Positions 20,913-32,951 are shown, counted from the first letter of the stretch. The stretch: 64,000 nucleotides of DNA from Usnea hakonensis (GCA_013423325.1 BLJB01000039.1:62001-126000); one strand, 5' to 3'. Numbers and translations are program-made. Notes: generated by a model from the sequence alone, not told the origin.

Positions 20913-23035
20913 TGCTGAAAATGCAGTGTCGGAATCTTGGAAGTACAACAGTTGTATGTATTCAGAAAAGGTGCATTGAAGCGCACGCGCTGTCAAAACA
21001 CACTCCTCTGCCTTCCGCTCGTATACCCGCTCGCCACAGTAGGACTGGGGTTTAGTGATTTCGGATATCGCATATCGCATGACTCGTTTCGGTGTTGTTT
21101 CGGTGTATGGATTCGGTGGAATGGCCTCATGGCCATGGCAAGAGAATCAGGAGACTGTTCCTTCCAGGAGTACATAAATAGAGTGATTTACACTGCCAAT
21201 GACTCTTCAGTCGATTCGTCTCTTTCAGAGTCTCCTTTATTGCATTGCAGTCTTTTTTCGCCCACCCATCCCTGCCTGTATATACATATCTATCTACTCC
21301 AGGTCTATATCGAATAGATATGGGAGTCTTCTTAGTGCTGTGGCAAGGCCTGAATATACCTTCAGGGGTCACTGTTCGGCCTACCCATGGCAATGAGACA
21401 GGCCAACCACTGTTGCAGCTACCTCCTATGAGCATTTGATCGTTTGCATGTAATTCGCATGGTTCGGATGTGGCGAACGAAGCACTAATGGCAGATTGCG
21501 TTCTAGTACCTTATTGGAAGGCATAATGCGCTATCTGTTGAGGCAGGCCGATAGGATGTTGATTTTCGCTGAGCTGTAGTGCAAGTAAATTCATATTTCT
21601 GCCATTAGTCGAGATCATACTCAGCATCTGTGCGAATTCATCCATTCTCACAGAGACGAGAGCAAAGGGTCGCTTTGGCAATGGCAACATTGATGCGCAA
21701 GCATCAGGCACTGGGCAAGACCCTCTGCTACCCTACTTCCTGCCTAGGTAGCTGTTGCCTAGGTAGGGTACGGAGTACATCTCTTTGTTACAACCTTTCT
21801 TCGTCCTTCGATGCTTCCGCTTTGGGACTAGTAGCTTGGCATTGGCCCGGCTTCCTCATTTGCCAGCCATTCCCCGTACATAAATCGGTAGTCGTATCAT
21901 CGTAGATACCACGTATCATACCCTTAGCATCTACCTCTCTATGCCGGTCCTTGTAGCACCTGGAGCATTGCTGGCACCGCCACCACTATCAAGTACAGTC
22001 TTGACAAGCCAACTGCAAGGCAAGCGCTGCGACAAATATAGCAGAATATTCAACATCCATCATTATTTGCAAATCATCAACGAAAGATCTCTTTGATAAC
22101 GCAAGCAATACTCTTTCCACGCTTCCAGAGAACAGTCATCATACCCACCAATCAAAACTCCCCAGAAGCAATGGGCCGCTCGACGACGTTCAGATCTTGC
22201 TCTCATCAAACAAAATGGGATCCTCTGTGATACAGCTCAGTCCGAATGGCTCAGCTTTGCTTGCTTATTCCCTCCAATAAGGTATGCTGCTGCCTTCTCT
22301 TGGCAATGTCGTGGCTGGCGTCCTCCATCACGAGACAGAGAGAACGTTCTTCGGTGACACTAAACATGTGGGTCAAATACAGAATTTTGAAGCGTGACTG
22401 TGTTCCTGAGCTCCAGGACTTTTGCTGATATCTTTTTTCTGTGGAGTCACATTGAGTTACCAAATCGCTGCGCTCCCGCGTTGATAGGTGTACTGCGGCA
22501 CTTATACAAATTCTACAGCACCACAGTGTTCAGCATTGCTTCCCTTTTGAATGGCTATATCAGCGCAGCTTTTGTTGAACGATCAGAACACAAACGAGGA
22601 ACCACGCCAACCAATGTCTTCGTTTCTTGCATCGACGATCAGGAGTTCGGCACACACATCGCAATGACACTGAACGTCTGTGGCTATAACACTTACACGC
22701 ATGTATGACACCGTTATGAACTATCGTGGAAATATAAAATTGTGGTGTTGAGAGAACAATGCGAGCTTGTGTGATGACAGCTACTAAGAGACTGACACAC
22801 AGAAGGAGTCTGGCTCTGGCACGAAGAGGGTGGTGGAACACTTTGACACCCAGCTATGGCTTTCTCCAGGCTATAGATATATATATGTAAGTCTTCGTGT
22901 CCAAAATCATTTTCTCCTCATCATCCTCCACGCCCAGAAAGACAAGTCCGACTCAAAGACCAAGACGAGTCTCAGAAAGCAGCTCTCATAATTATCCTTT
23001 AAATATCTCTCCAACATCATTTAAGCCCACAGATA
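20913..23035. other. Intergenic, no supported gene
   Basis: About 2.1 kb with only short open frames. A near-palindrome of CCTAGGTAG units and a TACGGAGTA motif occur at about 21745-21778. TACGGAGTA-like motifs recur at about 30765 and 60325. Otherwise nothing. Confidence 0.5.
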
Positions 23036-24082
23036 ATGGCTCCATCACGAAAGCAGAAAACAACCCTAGCAGCTTCCACACCACCAGAGACTCCTCGCAA
23101 CGCAAGACAAACGCGGAGAAGGTCAGCGAGCCCTTCGGATGAGCCCACATCCATTAGGACTCGGGATGAGCCACCAGCGCGGTCAACCCGTTCCTGGGCG
23201 CAGGCTCCAGCATTTGTGGACAACATCAGGCCAATCGCTAGCCAGAAAAACCCAGTCGACTGCCCTTACGTCGGCTGCTCAGCGTCAACGGTGCATCAGC
23301 ACCGTCCACACCTACAATACTACCTCCCGCGGCCCGGCAGGGCGGTTTATCGACCCGGCTATGGATTATCCAACGGTGATACTATCTCTCCGCCAAGCCT
23401 TATACTCACTCTTCGAATTCCAAGGCCAGGCCAATGTGCCTCTCATGTGCAATCGAAGACCGCTGAAAACGACGAAGAGGCGGTAGAAACAGCGTCGCTC
23501 GCACAAGAATCGAAGCAAGCTGTACCCTCACCTAAAGCCGCGGAAGCAAACCGGCATGCACCAGCGAAGCTGGGCAGCCCCACCGCCAATGCTCCTACAT
23601 CAACCCTCCATGACCCCCCACCAACACCACCACCCAGCTCTCCCGTCCCTCTCTCAGAAGCGCCCTCCCATCACCGCTCCGAACCAAACCTCTCAGAGCA
23701 CCACACACCCTCCACCCCCGCCCTCCCAGCTCCAGAACCCAACAACAACACCCTCCTCCAAAGCCAGGAGCCAGAACCAGAACGCACCACCACCATCCCC
23801 TCTCCCCCCACCAACTACACCTACGACGAACTGATCCGTCCCCTCGCCAACCCTACCGCCCCTCCAGCCCCCGGCATGGCCCACCTGACCCAAATCCTCC
23901 AAGATCTAAGCAGGGACATGGAACCCCAACGCCATCGCGTTGGCGAGACAGAGTACATGCGGCAGTGCCGCGAGTATAACAATGAGTACGACAATCCCTT
24001 TACGGAAAATGCGTACCGGCAGGATGTTGATGAGGGATTCGGAGGAGAGGGGTTTGATTGGGATACATATGTGTGGCAATGA
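23036..24082 (+). CDS. Proline-rich orphan protein, 348 aa
   Basis: A single long open frame from MAPSRKQKTT to FDWDTYVWQ. The first 80 residues are basic and Ser/Thr/Pro-rich (nuclear-type composition). A short Cys/His cluster follows (CPYVGCSASTVHQH, residues about 78-91). Residues 180-280 are a disordered Pro/Ser/Thr tract. The last 60 residues look conserved: HLTQILQDLSRDMEPQRHRV, ETEYMRQCREYNNEYDNPF and a closing FGGEGFDWD. The conserved tail is echoed in a decayed copy just downstream, which supports it as real coding sequence. An intron in the low-similarity middle (about 23290-23450) cannot be excluded. Family not recognised. Confidence 0.6.
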   Translation: MAPSRKQKTTLAASTPPETPRNARQTRRRSASPSDEPTSIRTRDEPPARSTRSWAQAPAFVDNIRPIASQKNPVDCPYVGCSASTVHQHRPHLQYYLPRPGRAVYRPGYGLSNGDTISPPSLILTLRIPRPGQCASHVQSKTAENDEEAVETASLAQESKQAVPSPKAAEANRHAPAKLGSPTANAPTSTLHDPPPTPPPSSPVPLSEAPSHHRSEPNLSEHHTPSTPALPAPEPNNNTLLQSQEPEPERTTTIPSPPTNYTYDELIRPLANPTAPPAPGMAHLTQILQDLSRDMEPQRHRVGETEYMRQCREYNNEYDNPFTENAYRQDVDEGFGGEGFDWDTYVWQ

Positions 24083-24695
24083 GGGGGGATGGATGGGGGC
24101 AAGGGAGGGGTGGTCAGATGTGTGTTCTGAGGGTTTTTAGAATTGAAGGGTCAGGATATGAAGTCACAAAAAGCTATCGCGTTGGTGAGGTAGAGCTCGT
24201 ACATGCCGCAATGCCGCTGGAGCAACGAGTCCTTGTACACAGGCCGCCCCGCTGACAAAGTGGACCTACAGTAGTGGCAATTCGGAGGAGGAGGACGTGG
24301 AGGAGTTTTCTTGGGATATGGATCTGTGGCTGTAGAGTAATGATTTAGCTCTAGAGGGTGCCCAGCATAGTCCTGGCACTGCGTGCACGATATGAGCAGA
24401 ACGTGTTTGACGTCGGCACTGGCGAAGGCCCACGGGGGGCAGAAAAGTTTCCCGTTGAATGTACTTGGCAGCTATATGTAATCTGGACGCCATGCGTCAA
24501 AATAGAGAGAAGCCCCCCCAAAGCCGGCTCGAACAATCGCGCCAACTAAGAAACGCCATTCATTTTTGTAATCCCGGGTATCATCAGCACATTGCCACGT
24601 GAACTGTGATGTCGCTAAAAGCCAAGATTGACCGACTTGCCTCCCTCCACTACGCCAAAAACTTCCAAGAGAATTGTAGAATAATAGAAACACTG
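24083..24695. other. Intergenic with a decayed copy of the preceding gene's 3' end
   Basis: 24169-24336 is a degenerate direct duplicate of the last ~150 bp of the 348-aa gene (listed separately). The remainder shows nothing. Confidence 0.5.
24169..24336 (+). pseudogene. Degenerate tandem copy of the 3' end of the 348-aa gene
   Basis: TATCGCGTTGGTGAGG followed by GTACATGCCGCAATGCCGC parallels CATCGCGTTGGCGAGA and GTACATGCGGCAGTGCCGC inside the upstream gene. Further on, TTCGGAGGAG and a TTCTTGGGATA...TGTGGCTGTAG end parallel TTCGGAGGAG and TTGATTGGGATA...TGTGGCAATGA. Spacing is altered and the frame is broken in between, so this is a remnant rather than a gene. Confidence 0.65.
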
Positions 24696-26509
24696 CTACC
24701 GTGGACTTGAAACGAGCGCGCCGGCGAAAGGTGTGGACTCAACGGGGGCGGGTGCTTCAGTGGCTGCTGCTACTTCAGGCGCAGTTTCCTCTGCAGTAGC
24801 CGAAGTTTCCGCACCGGTTGGGGCCTCAGCGGAAGCAGCAGCATGAGATGGGACTTGAGATGTAGGCCGGGAACCGTGCACAGCCGAAGCAGGTCTGGAT
24901 CCAAAAGCCCTGCTCAGTCTCGCCCTTGCTCTGTTCATAGGTCGGTCCCCAACAGTCCGGCCGCCTTGCTCGGCACTCTCATTAGTAGCTTGGGTCTGTT
25001 CCCTTAACGTTCTCAGTGCCTCGATGCGCTCGTCCGCTGTGGCGTGGCGCATGCGTCCCACGTTGAGAGTGCTGAGGATTCGGGAACGGCGGTTGCGGCG
25101 AGCGGCATCGGTAGGCATGCTAGAACGACGACCATGACCGGTTTGGATTACGTCGGTTTCAGCTTCGTCCTCTTCGGCTTCTTCGGCGTCCTGTGAGGTG
25201 GGATGGAGATCCACACGGCTGTAGAGGGGGATTAGCCAATTAATAGGGCTGCAGAAACGGATTGCTTACCAAAGTGGGCATGTCCCAGAAACGTTTAACA
25301 ACCACGGATCGATACATTCTGGATGGAATTTATGCTTGCAAGGTAATACTCTTATATCTTGACCATTAACGAAGTCATCCGTGCACACTGAGCATGCCAA
25401 ACCGTTATCCGATTTATCCCCAGCAGCAGTTCCAGCACCTTCTGTTGGCTGTGTCGAGCCTGTGGCTGCTTCGGTCGTCACGACATCGGGTCCGCTTTCT
25501 GCTCCTGAATTCGTATTCGACGTACTGGCTCCCGTTTCGTGGTGCTCCGTGCCTGCCGGCTCGTCCTTGGGGACGTTTGCCAGTTCGACATCTCTACTTT
25601 GCTCTGCAGGTTTATCATCCTGTTCCTTGTCGCTGAATTTGACAATAGGCAACGTCTCCAACATGGCTCTTGCTAAACCCTTGGCTCTGCCTTGCCTGAC
25701 TCTCCCAATGACACGTCTTGGCCCATATCTTTCTGGGTGTCGATGTGCCCTAATTGCCCCAACAATGATGATGATGAGGAACAAAGCCGTAATGATGCCA
25801 GTGATGCTGTAGAGAATGATCATTGCCACAGCTGTGGTCGGTGATTTTCCCAGACCGCCACTACTACCACCACCACCACTCCCACCACTGCTCGTCCCAT
25901 TTGCTGCTGATTGATCCCAGGATATGGATGTGCTCGGATATGGCGGGTTATTTTTCTGTAGTCCGTCCGCGATCGCCGCCGAGGAGCTGGCATTTTGCAT
26001 GGTATACATGGACACGTATTGAAAGCCTCCCGAGGGATTGAAACTGCATGTAGCTGCATATTCACTGTAGAGGACTATCGCGTAGGGCTTGAGGCTCACG
26101 GCCAGATTGATGGTCTTTGCGGCATCGATATCGCCACTAGCGTAATCGGCAGGTTCGCAACTTATGTATGCGATATCTCCAGGTTCGAGAGATCCGACGC
26201 TGCTGGTGGTAGTCAAGACTAAGGAACCTTGAGGGTTGATTTGCTGTAGGCGGGTTAGAAGGGCTTCAATGAGTGAACAGGGTGACATACTTGAAGCTGA
26301 GAAGGACTGCCAGACAATCCTGCGCTGTTGGTAAGGGGCAAGATTCTGGATGAAATGCTCATTTGGTTCAATGTCGTAGTCATGACGAATTCCACGTTAT
26401 TGTTGGTAGTCGCATTGCTGGGCGCCACGGTCTGTGCGGATACGCGAAAGACGCAGAGCCATGAGACAGATATTGCCAGCAAGAGGCGGGGAAGTGTGGA
26501 AGAAGGCAT
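24696..26509 (-). CDS. PA-TM-RING ubiquitin ligase, 571 aa
   Basis: Three exons (minus): 26509-26291, 26243-25270, 25218-24696, with introns of 47 and 51 nt. A signal peptide (residues 1-25, ending VSAQ) leads into a lumenal protease-associated-like region (about 40-190). A Gly/Ser linker is followed by one membrane span near 209-237 (MIILYSITGIITALFLIIII) and a cytosolic basic stop (AIRAHRHPERYGPRR). The RING-H2 finger spans about 357-400: CSVC, CKHKFHPEC, then CPLCR, with the last pair rebuilt across intron 2. A long acidic and Ser/Ala-rich tail follows. This is the architecture of vacuolar/endosomal E3 ligases that target membrane proteins for degradation. The 5' leader holds a Gln/Ala-type CTTCTG microsatellite. 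A fragment of a related gene lies at about 57.26 kb. Confidence 0.92.
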
Positions 26510-27504
26510 AACGGCTGTGGATAGGACGAAGCAGAAGCAGAAGCGGAAGCAGAAGCAGAAGAGAAGATCAACCTGGAAAGAAAAAAAGAAGGGCTAGAGA
26601 TAGAAACAGCATCTCTCGTAAGTCATAAATCAGACTGATGTAGACTCGGTGACTTGGCAGGAAGAGCGGAAGTTGCGTGTGCTCTGACAGTAATAATCGG
26701 CATTGATGACGCTGACACAGAAGCGCTGATCTTCCGCTCAGTCCGGAAAAATAATAAAGTAAGATCCGTGATTCCTCAGCGCTTGACCTTTTACGGAGCA
26801 ATGATGACAGACTACTTTAAGGGCGCTAGGGGGTTAGCGCAAATGCTTGTAGAAGTACCGAAAGTATTGTTTTTTCCTCGCAATCTTTCCTATACACTAA
26901 CCTACCTGAGGGCTTGTAGACTTATTATACAAGGACATTTTCGAAGAAAATGATGTCATTTCTTATAGTCGTAACTTAAAAGCAGGTCATAATACCATTT
27001 CTATACATAAAAGTACTCGTGAGGCTTAGTGTAATGTAAATGGTAACAATGTGCTTTCGGTAGCATTTGCGCCGACCCCCTCGCGCCCTTAAAGTACTTT
27101 GCTACTTGATCTCCTGATTGGCTCGCTAAGATGCAGTCTGCAAAAGTTGACACGATCAAGCTCGCCCAACTCGAATGTCAACATCTGTGATATATTATTG
27201 TTCCTTATGTTACCTACCCTCTTTCTACAAAGATTGATGAATCAGCTTGTTTCAACCATCATCAAGACTCCTAATCAATTCATTGTATTATCAAAAATCC
27301 CAAATATTGTCCGCGCATACTCTATTGGACCCTTAAAACAGTGGTCTGACCCCGGAATCCGCCACAGTGCACTGCCCCCAAGCCTGCTGAGCAGTGAGCA
27401 CAGACGTGCATTTACCACCTAGAGCCCTAAACCTTCAGGAAACGGCCCTCTCCACGTCGCTCGGAGACACCGTTACATACTAATGAAGCAAAGGACTGCA
27501 ACTC
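26510..27504. other. Intergenic, AT-rich towards 27 kb
   Basis: It begins with a GCAGAA/GAAGCA purine microsatellite (about 26530-26573) in the leader of the RING gene. The rest, about 26.6-27.4 kb, is AT-rich. No gene supported. Confidence 0.55.
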
Positions 27505-29526
27505 TCAGAGCAATGGCGCCGACGAAAGATGAGGTCCCAGAGGGTCCAGAGGGTCCAGAGGAGAAGGCGATGCAAGCCCGGAAAGCACAGTTGCTCTCGA
27601 CGCCAACTGTAACGATAAAGCATCAGCATCCTCATCGTCGTCCACCGCATCTACTACGGTCTCACTTTCACCTACTCCAACCGTGTCTTCTACCGGCGAC
27701 CCATTTTCGATAAGCGTAGACTCATTTTGAGCAGGCGTCATGCTTTCCAGTGGTGTTGAGCCAGGCTGTCGATGTCGCAGGTTCGCAAGTGGTGCGAGCT
27801 CAAGCCCGCTCACATTCCTAGAAGACGACCCGAGTTGATTTGGCCCCTGCGAGCTGGGTACATTGTCTCCCCTACCGTGACTGCCGCTTGAATCCGATGG
27901 TTTCCGGTCCGTCATGCTCTTAACTGTAAAGACCCAGATCGTGGGATGGGCTTCAAACATGCCATCGATATCCTCAAGAGAGCGTCCTGCGGTTTCGGGA
28001 AAAAAAAGGTAAATTATTGGCACCATGAGGCCATTGAGGACGGTCCAAATCGTATAGAACTGTGAACCAAGGCTTGCGATGCCTAACGGGGTGATAAAGA
28101 CGACTCCAAAGTTGATGAGCCAATTTGTCGCGACTCCGTAGGACATGCCGGAGATGCGGTTTTGTGTACTGTTGATCTCTGTAGGATAGAGCCAAGATAC
28201 GCCTTGCCAGCTAGCACCGAAAAAACAATTGAAGAGAAAGAAGAACAGCACGGCAGCGCTACCGAGCTGCTGCTGTTTGTTAGAGAGGAGAGCCGCTTTG
28301 GAGGCGGCGTCGAGGAGGAGCGTTATAGCGAGCCAGCAGCAGCATTGACCAAGTGCACCATACATCATCAGTCTCCTCCTGCCCCATCGCTCAACGAAAG
28401 CGAGGCCGATAAAAGTGGAGCCGAGGTACGTCATTGCATTGACTGCGGCGAGCAGACGGGCCATGGACCCGTTCAAGCGTACGGATTCAGTGAGGACATA
28501 AGGCAAGTAGTAGCAAATAATGTTGATGCCAGTAAATTGCTGCATGGCTTGAACAGCGACTCCGAGAATCAATCTGAACCACGGTTTGGTCTGACGTTTC
28601 ACGACTGGAGATTGCTCAAGGGCGATGGAAGTCTTGATCTCCTCGAAGTCTCTTCTGGCGTTTGAGCTGTCGCTTGTCGCATCGCTTCCCTCCAGGGCGA
28701 GCATTATTGCCAGAGCTTTTTCGTCCTGATGTTTCATCGCGAGCCATCGCGGAGATTCTGGTAGCCAAAATGCTGTGAGGAGGATAACGACGACGAAGAC
28801 TAGCTGAAAGGCAAGAGGAAACCGCCACGCGAGCTCGGATTTGACGAAGCTGCATATATCTGGACGCGCCATTAGTTCCGGCTTCAGGTGTTATGGAGAC
28901 GATACTTACAGGTCATCCAACAAGATAGTGCTAGGCCACCAATGTTAATCACCATTAGTGCCATGCCCGTTTTCCCCCGGTTGGCCGTCTTGCTGGTTTC
29001 CGAAGCCCATACAGGGGCTGTAGCCGTATTCATGCCATTTCCAATACCCGCGATGACACTATAAAATGCTTAGCCATGAGACGCGTTCGGAGCAAAGTTG
29101 GATCTGTTCACCGTCCTGCCGTCATGATTCCAAAGCTGGGTGCAAGGAACTGCAAGAATGCCCCAACCATCATGATAGCTGTTCCCAGCAAGATGGATCG
29201 CTTCCTGCCAATCCGATTCCCGATTGGGCCCGTTGCCAATGCCCCGACTAGGCAGCCTAGATCGTAGGATCCGACGATGATACCCTTGAGAGTCTCGTCA
29301 TCCTCTATCTGAAAGCGTGCTTCAAAATCCGAGAGAGTAAGTATGCCACCTGGAGCAGATCAGCAGGCGTTCTTTCTCTCGCCAGATGTAGGAATCAGAG
29401 GATACCGAACACTCCTTGATCGTATCCGAAAAGCAGCATAGCATTCGCGTTCGTTACCAAAAGACATGCACGAAGCCATTTTCCAGTCACACCAAAGTGG
29501 TTGCTGACTGTCCGACTGTGCATCAT
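27505..29526 (-). CDS. MFS sugar-type transporter, 620 aa
   Basis: Four exons (minus): 29526-29406, 29349-29112, 29058-28910, 28859-27505. Introns of 50-56 nt join TM1 (AMLLFGYDQGVFG), the TM2-TM3 loop with NRIGRKRS (sugar porter signature), TM4-5 (GIGNGMNTATAPVWASE) and the rest. PESPRWL after TM6, FTGINIICYYLP in TM7, VERWGRRR in the TM8-9 loop and FFPETAGRSLEDID after TM12 are all sugar porter hallmarks. It is a plasma-membrane proton-coupled or facilitative transporter of a hexose, pentose or polyol; the substrate is not predictable. The cytosolic C-terminal tail is unusually long (about 150 residues), Ser/Pro-rich then acidic (VVDAVDDDEDADAL), which may be regulatory. Start codons at 29526 and 29523 are adjacent. 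Confidence 0.92.
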
Positions 29527-31458
29527 TTTTGATGTTTCGAGCTATGACCTTTATCCAAATCCTTACTGTATTTGGGACCTTTTGAGTCCATATACGGACA
29601 GAAACCAGAGAAGCGCTGCGCTGTCGATAAGATGTTTTCGCAAATCAAGGAATGCAGATATAATAACAGCTTGGTTTGTCTAACGGTGGAAGTGGGAGTT
29701 ATCACAAAATAAGAAGATTCAGCCTATAGCCAAAATCTTGACTGCCAACAATAGCTCCAAAAAGGCGCACGGACTGTCAAGAGCCTACTTCGTTTCTCAA
29801 GTGTGCTGTGGGTATACATACACTCTATCGCACTTCATGTGATGCGAACAGCAGAGATCGACAGCTAAGTTTGGTTGTGCTGCCAGCCACAATTCCATGT
29901 GGCGAATCTTGAGCAAATAAGAGCCTTTCAAACTAACAAGGACGTAACTGTTACTCCAGATGAAGGCATGAAGCAGGCTACACTTGCTAAAAACCATGCT
30001 AGATCACTCGAGACTGCGTTACCTAGTCGGCGCCTTCTTCTCAAGGAGAATGTGGAGGTAGCGGAGCAAAAGTTAATCATGGCTTAGAGGCACCTAATTA
30101 GCGCCTCCATTGCTACACTGCTGTCTAGAGAGACCACCTCTGTCGCTCTGGCTGATGGCGTATGTTGCCTGCACGATTGGGGGTCAAGTGCTATCTTGAG
30201 GCTTCATATGATTCACCAAACCAAGCGGGTGAGGCGAGGGCGCCAGCATTTTCGTGGCGATGTGCTTTCGATCGAAGATCAATAGATCTACGATGCCCCT
30301 TCACAGAAATTGCAGAGCTCTGAATGAGTCCTCCAGGCAACTACCTTGACCTCCCTCTCGGCCCCGAGGCCCGGTCCCGGACGTTAGCTTCTCGCTCGAG
30401 TTGCAAACCCAAATATATATAAATATATGTAGATATTGAGGCTATTTTCCCACTTATTCCAGAATTGCTAAAAGGATGAACAAAACGATCGTTACAAATT
30501 AACAACGCACTAGACATTTGTGTAGGGATGGATGCATTACTTGAGGGCAAATCGTCTGAGGACACATTCTCATCTGCTCCAATACGATTCTTAAGTGAAA
30601 AATTGGAGTCTTGTGGATAGAGGGCCAATGCCAAGCATTTAAAACATTCGCCTCGTCGGCGCCCCTTCCGAGGCATTCACTTTGTGTACCTTTTAGCGCT
30701 CACTCTTATTTTAGTCGTATGGAGCTTCGTCCGCCTCATTTCTCATTTCTATCCTCACTCCACTCCGTACTCCTCTGAAGGGCGACGCTAAGCATTCAGA
30801 AGAGAGAGGCTGTCAATTTTGGCGTTAGTTGCCCATCACAGACTGTTTTGATACTTCTAACTAAAAACACGTCCCAAAAACATATCCCAAGGAGTACCGT
30901 TTTACCAGAAGCGGGATTTATGGTCTCATCTTTCATCCGATGACTTTGCTTCAAGCAAAGCGAGATTGCAGTGAAGCAATGTCCATCCAATCAGTGAGGA
31001 CTGCGGCTGTACTATGTGCGCCTTGAAGCAAATACAGGACATCTTCTCCTACCGCATCAATCGCAAGATTCTATGGGATTGCCCTGCCCCTCTCACGGTA
31101 GACATGGGGTTGAGTGACCCATTTGCACGAAAAGAAGTCCCACCGTCTATGGATTGAGATGTTTTGAATTCGAACCACTGCGCTGCTCCTAGCTGCGTGC
31201 CCAGAATGTTCAAAATGCTCATGTCTCTTGCTTTGTATCCGCTAATTCTTCCATCATGTGTGACAGCCATCAATGGGTCCTGTCAACACTTGAGCAGCAT
31301 CCCAGATACCAATACCCTGTGAGTGGAGCTCCCTTTCCTGAACTTTCCTGAACGTGGATCTCAAAGAATCGAAGCTGACACTCGCAAATAGCCGCTACAT
31401 TATCCCCCACTCCAGTCCTCCAACAGCCCTGTTATTCGATGGCCAACGGAATCCCAAA
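29527..31458. other. Intergenic, no supported gene
   Basis: About 1.9 kb without convincing coding potential. A short AT microsatellite (AAATATATATAAATATATGT) sits near 30410. Nothing else noted. Confidence 0.5.
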
Positions 31459-31785
31459 ATGAACCCATCAGTGGCATTACTAGCAATCATAGAGAACATG
31501 CAACCAATTTGTCGCTGGTTTGCACTCTCTTTCCCACCAAACAACGTTTTCGACTACCGCCTGCTCAGGATTACAATTCAGAATCTATACTTTTGCGAAC
31601 CTTTCACATACAATAATGCGTGTACGGCTCTGAGAGGGTTGGCCGAGTTCATGTCGCTTCAGGATGAGTTCTACCAGTGGAGTTTCCAGATATTTGTAAA
31701 TGGATACTCTCTGGGCAGCGGCCAGATCGAGGGTGTACAGCAAGTCCAGGAGGCGGCACCAGTATCGCTCGTGGCTACTTCCTAA
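31459..31785 (+). CDS. Possible small protein, 108 aa (doubtful family member E)
   Basis: Single exon. The ATG at 31459 starts MNPSVALLAIIENMQP, then an amphipathic CRWFALSF, strand RLLRITIQNLYF, helix CTALRGLAEFM and strand WSFQIFVNGYS. The strand-helix-strand-helix-strand order resembles the small proteins at 10-18.6 kb, without the conserved Pro and acidic pair. An in-frame ATG at 31354 would add 35 residues. It may be a real small gene, a remnant, or chance. Confidence 0.35.
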   Translation: MNPSVALLAIIENMQPICRWFALSFPPNNVFDYRLLRITIQNLYFCEPFTYNNACTALRGLAEFMSLQDEFYQWSFQIFVNGYSLGSGQIEGVQQVQEAAPVSLVATS

Positions 31786-32114
31786 ACATCTTCTTGGGAA
31801 TGGTGGTCTCAAGGATATTTCTGGCACTGCTTTCTTGTAGGTCGAAATATTCACCCGCACTGATGAGTTGAGCCTCCCGCTCAATAAAGCCTTCCAGCAC
31901 AAATCACTTTGTCAGCAAAGGACGAGAAATTTTATGGCGGGCAAGCTGTCAGAGAGTGTTCGTAGTCTGGGGCTTGAATCACTTAAGTTTTCTTCATTCC
32001 CGCTGTGAACCTGAGCAAGGGTACTTTTTCATCAAACGATATGGCGTTAACTGGATTCTTGTTCGGCAAAATGGCGAAAGAAATGGAGTTGAATCTATAC
32101 ATCGCCGCCATGGT
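31786..32114. other. Short gap, nothing supported
   Basis: About 330 bp between the doubtful 108-aa gene and the 3' end of the PLP-protein gene. Confidence 0.5.
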
Positions 32115-32951
32115 TCATTCCTTCCCCTCCTCGACTGCCTCCTTAATCTTCGCGTCCCCTTTCGCCGGCCTCTCTCCAAAAATCGTACTTCCAACCCGGA
32201 CCTCATTACTTCCACACCGAATCGCGCTTTCAAAGTCCTCACTCATTCCCATACTCAGCTCTAAATCTTCTTCCAGCATCCCCAATTCCTTTACCACCTG
32301 GTTCCTCACCTCTCTCAGTCTGATGAAATCTTCATTCTCAGCTCCATCTTTTGCCTGTTTGCTTCTCGCAATAGCCCCAATGGTCATCACCCCCTGTAAT
32401 TTCAAATGCGAACACTGGTCCCTGATATGCCTGCACAAATTCGCCGCTCCTTCAGGCTCCACCCCACTCTTCTCCTCCTCTCCAGACGTATTGACCTGCA
32501 CAAATATCCTTAATGGTATCCCGTCATATCCATCCTCTTTCTCACAAAGCGCCGCTCTTCCCTTCTCCAACTGATCCGCCTTCTTCGCCGTATCCACACT
32601 CTCCACGCACCACAAATTCGGTATCTGCTCCGCCAACGGCTTGCACTTATTCGTCTGCAAAGCGCCAATAAAATGCCAACGGATTTCCCGCGGCAGCAGA
32701 AGAGATTTCTGGAGAAGCTCCTGCTGGTAATTTTCGCCAAAGTGGAGGTAATTATCGGGCGGGGAGTGTAGAGCTAGGATGTCGTTGGCGGGTTTGAGCT
32801 TCGAGACAGCGACGAGGCGGACTGGGGGCCCGGAGGATGGTTTGGCGGACTCGATGCGAGATAGGACGGAGGAGAGGGTTGAGGAGAGGTGTTTTGCTCT
32901 TGCTGGATCGATGTGCATTGCTGCGGTTTCTGGGGCTTTTAGGTCGGTCAT
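32115..32951 (-). CDS. YggS/PROSC-type PLP homeostasis protein, 278 aa
   Basis: A single-exon gene of the alanine racemase N-terminal TIM-barrel family (yeast YBL036C, E. coli YggS, human PLPBP). These proteins bind pyridoxal phosphate and buffer its level rather than catalyse racemisation. VRLVAVSKLKP holds the PLP lysine (Lys51). HFGENYQQEL, IRWHFIGALQTNK, VNTSGEEEKSG, LQGVMTIG, LSMGMSEDFESAIRCGSNEV and VRVGSTIFGER are the expected family blocks in order. I prefer the ATG at 32951 (MTDLKAPE); an in-frame ATG at 33020 would add 23 residues not typical of the family. It is cytosolic or mitochondrial. It is divergent from the MscS gene, with about 530 bp between starts. Confidence 0.93.
   Translation of the reverse strand: MTDLKAPETAAMHIDPARAKHLSSTLSSVLSRIESAKPSSGPPVRLVAVSKLKPANDILALHSPPDNYLHFGENYQQELLQKSLLLPREIRWHFIGALQTNKCKPLAEQIPNLWCVESVDTAKKADQLEKGRAALCEKEDGYDGIPLRIFVQVNTSGEEEKSGVEPEGAANLCRHIRDQCSHLKLQGVMTIGAIARSKQAKDGAENEDFIRLREVRNQVVKELGMLEEDLELSMGMSEDFESAIRCGSNEVRVGSTIFGERPAKGDAKIKEAVEEGKE

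Noticed and set aside
31130..31180. GAATTCGAACC, similar to a tRNA B box
   Set aside because: No matching A box, acceptor stem or anticodon arm at the right distance on either strand.
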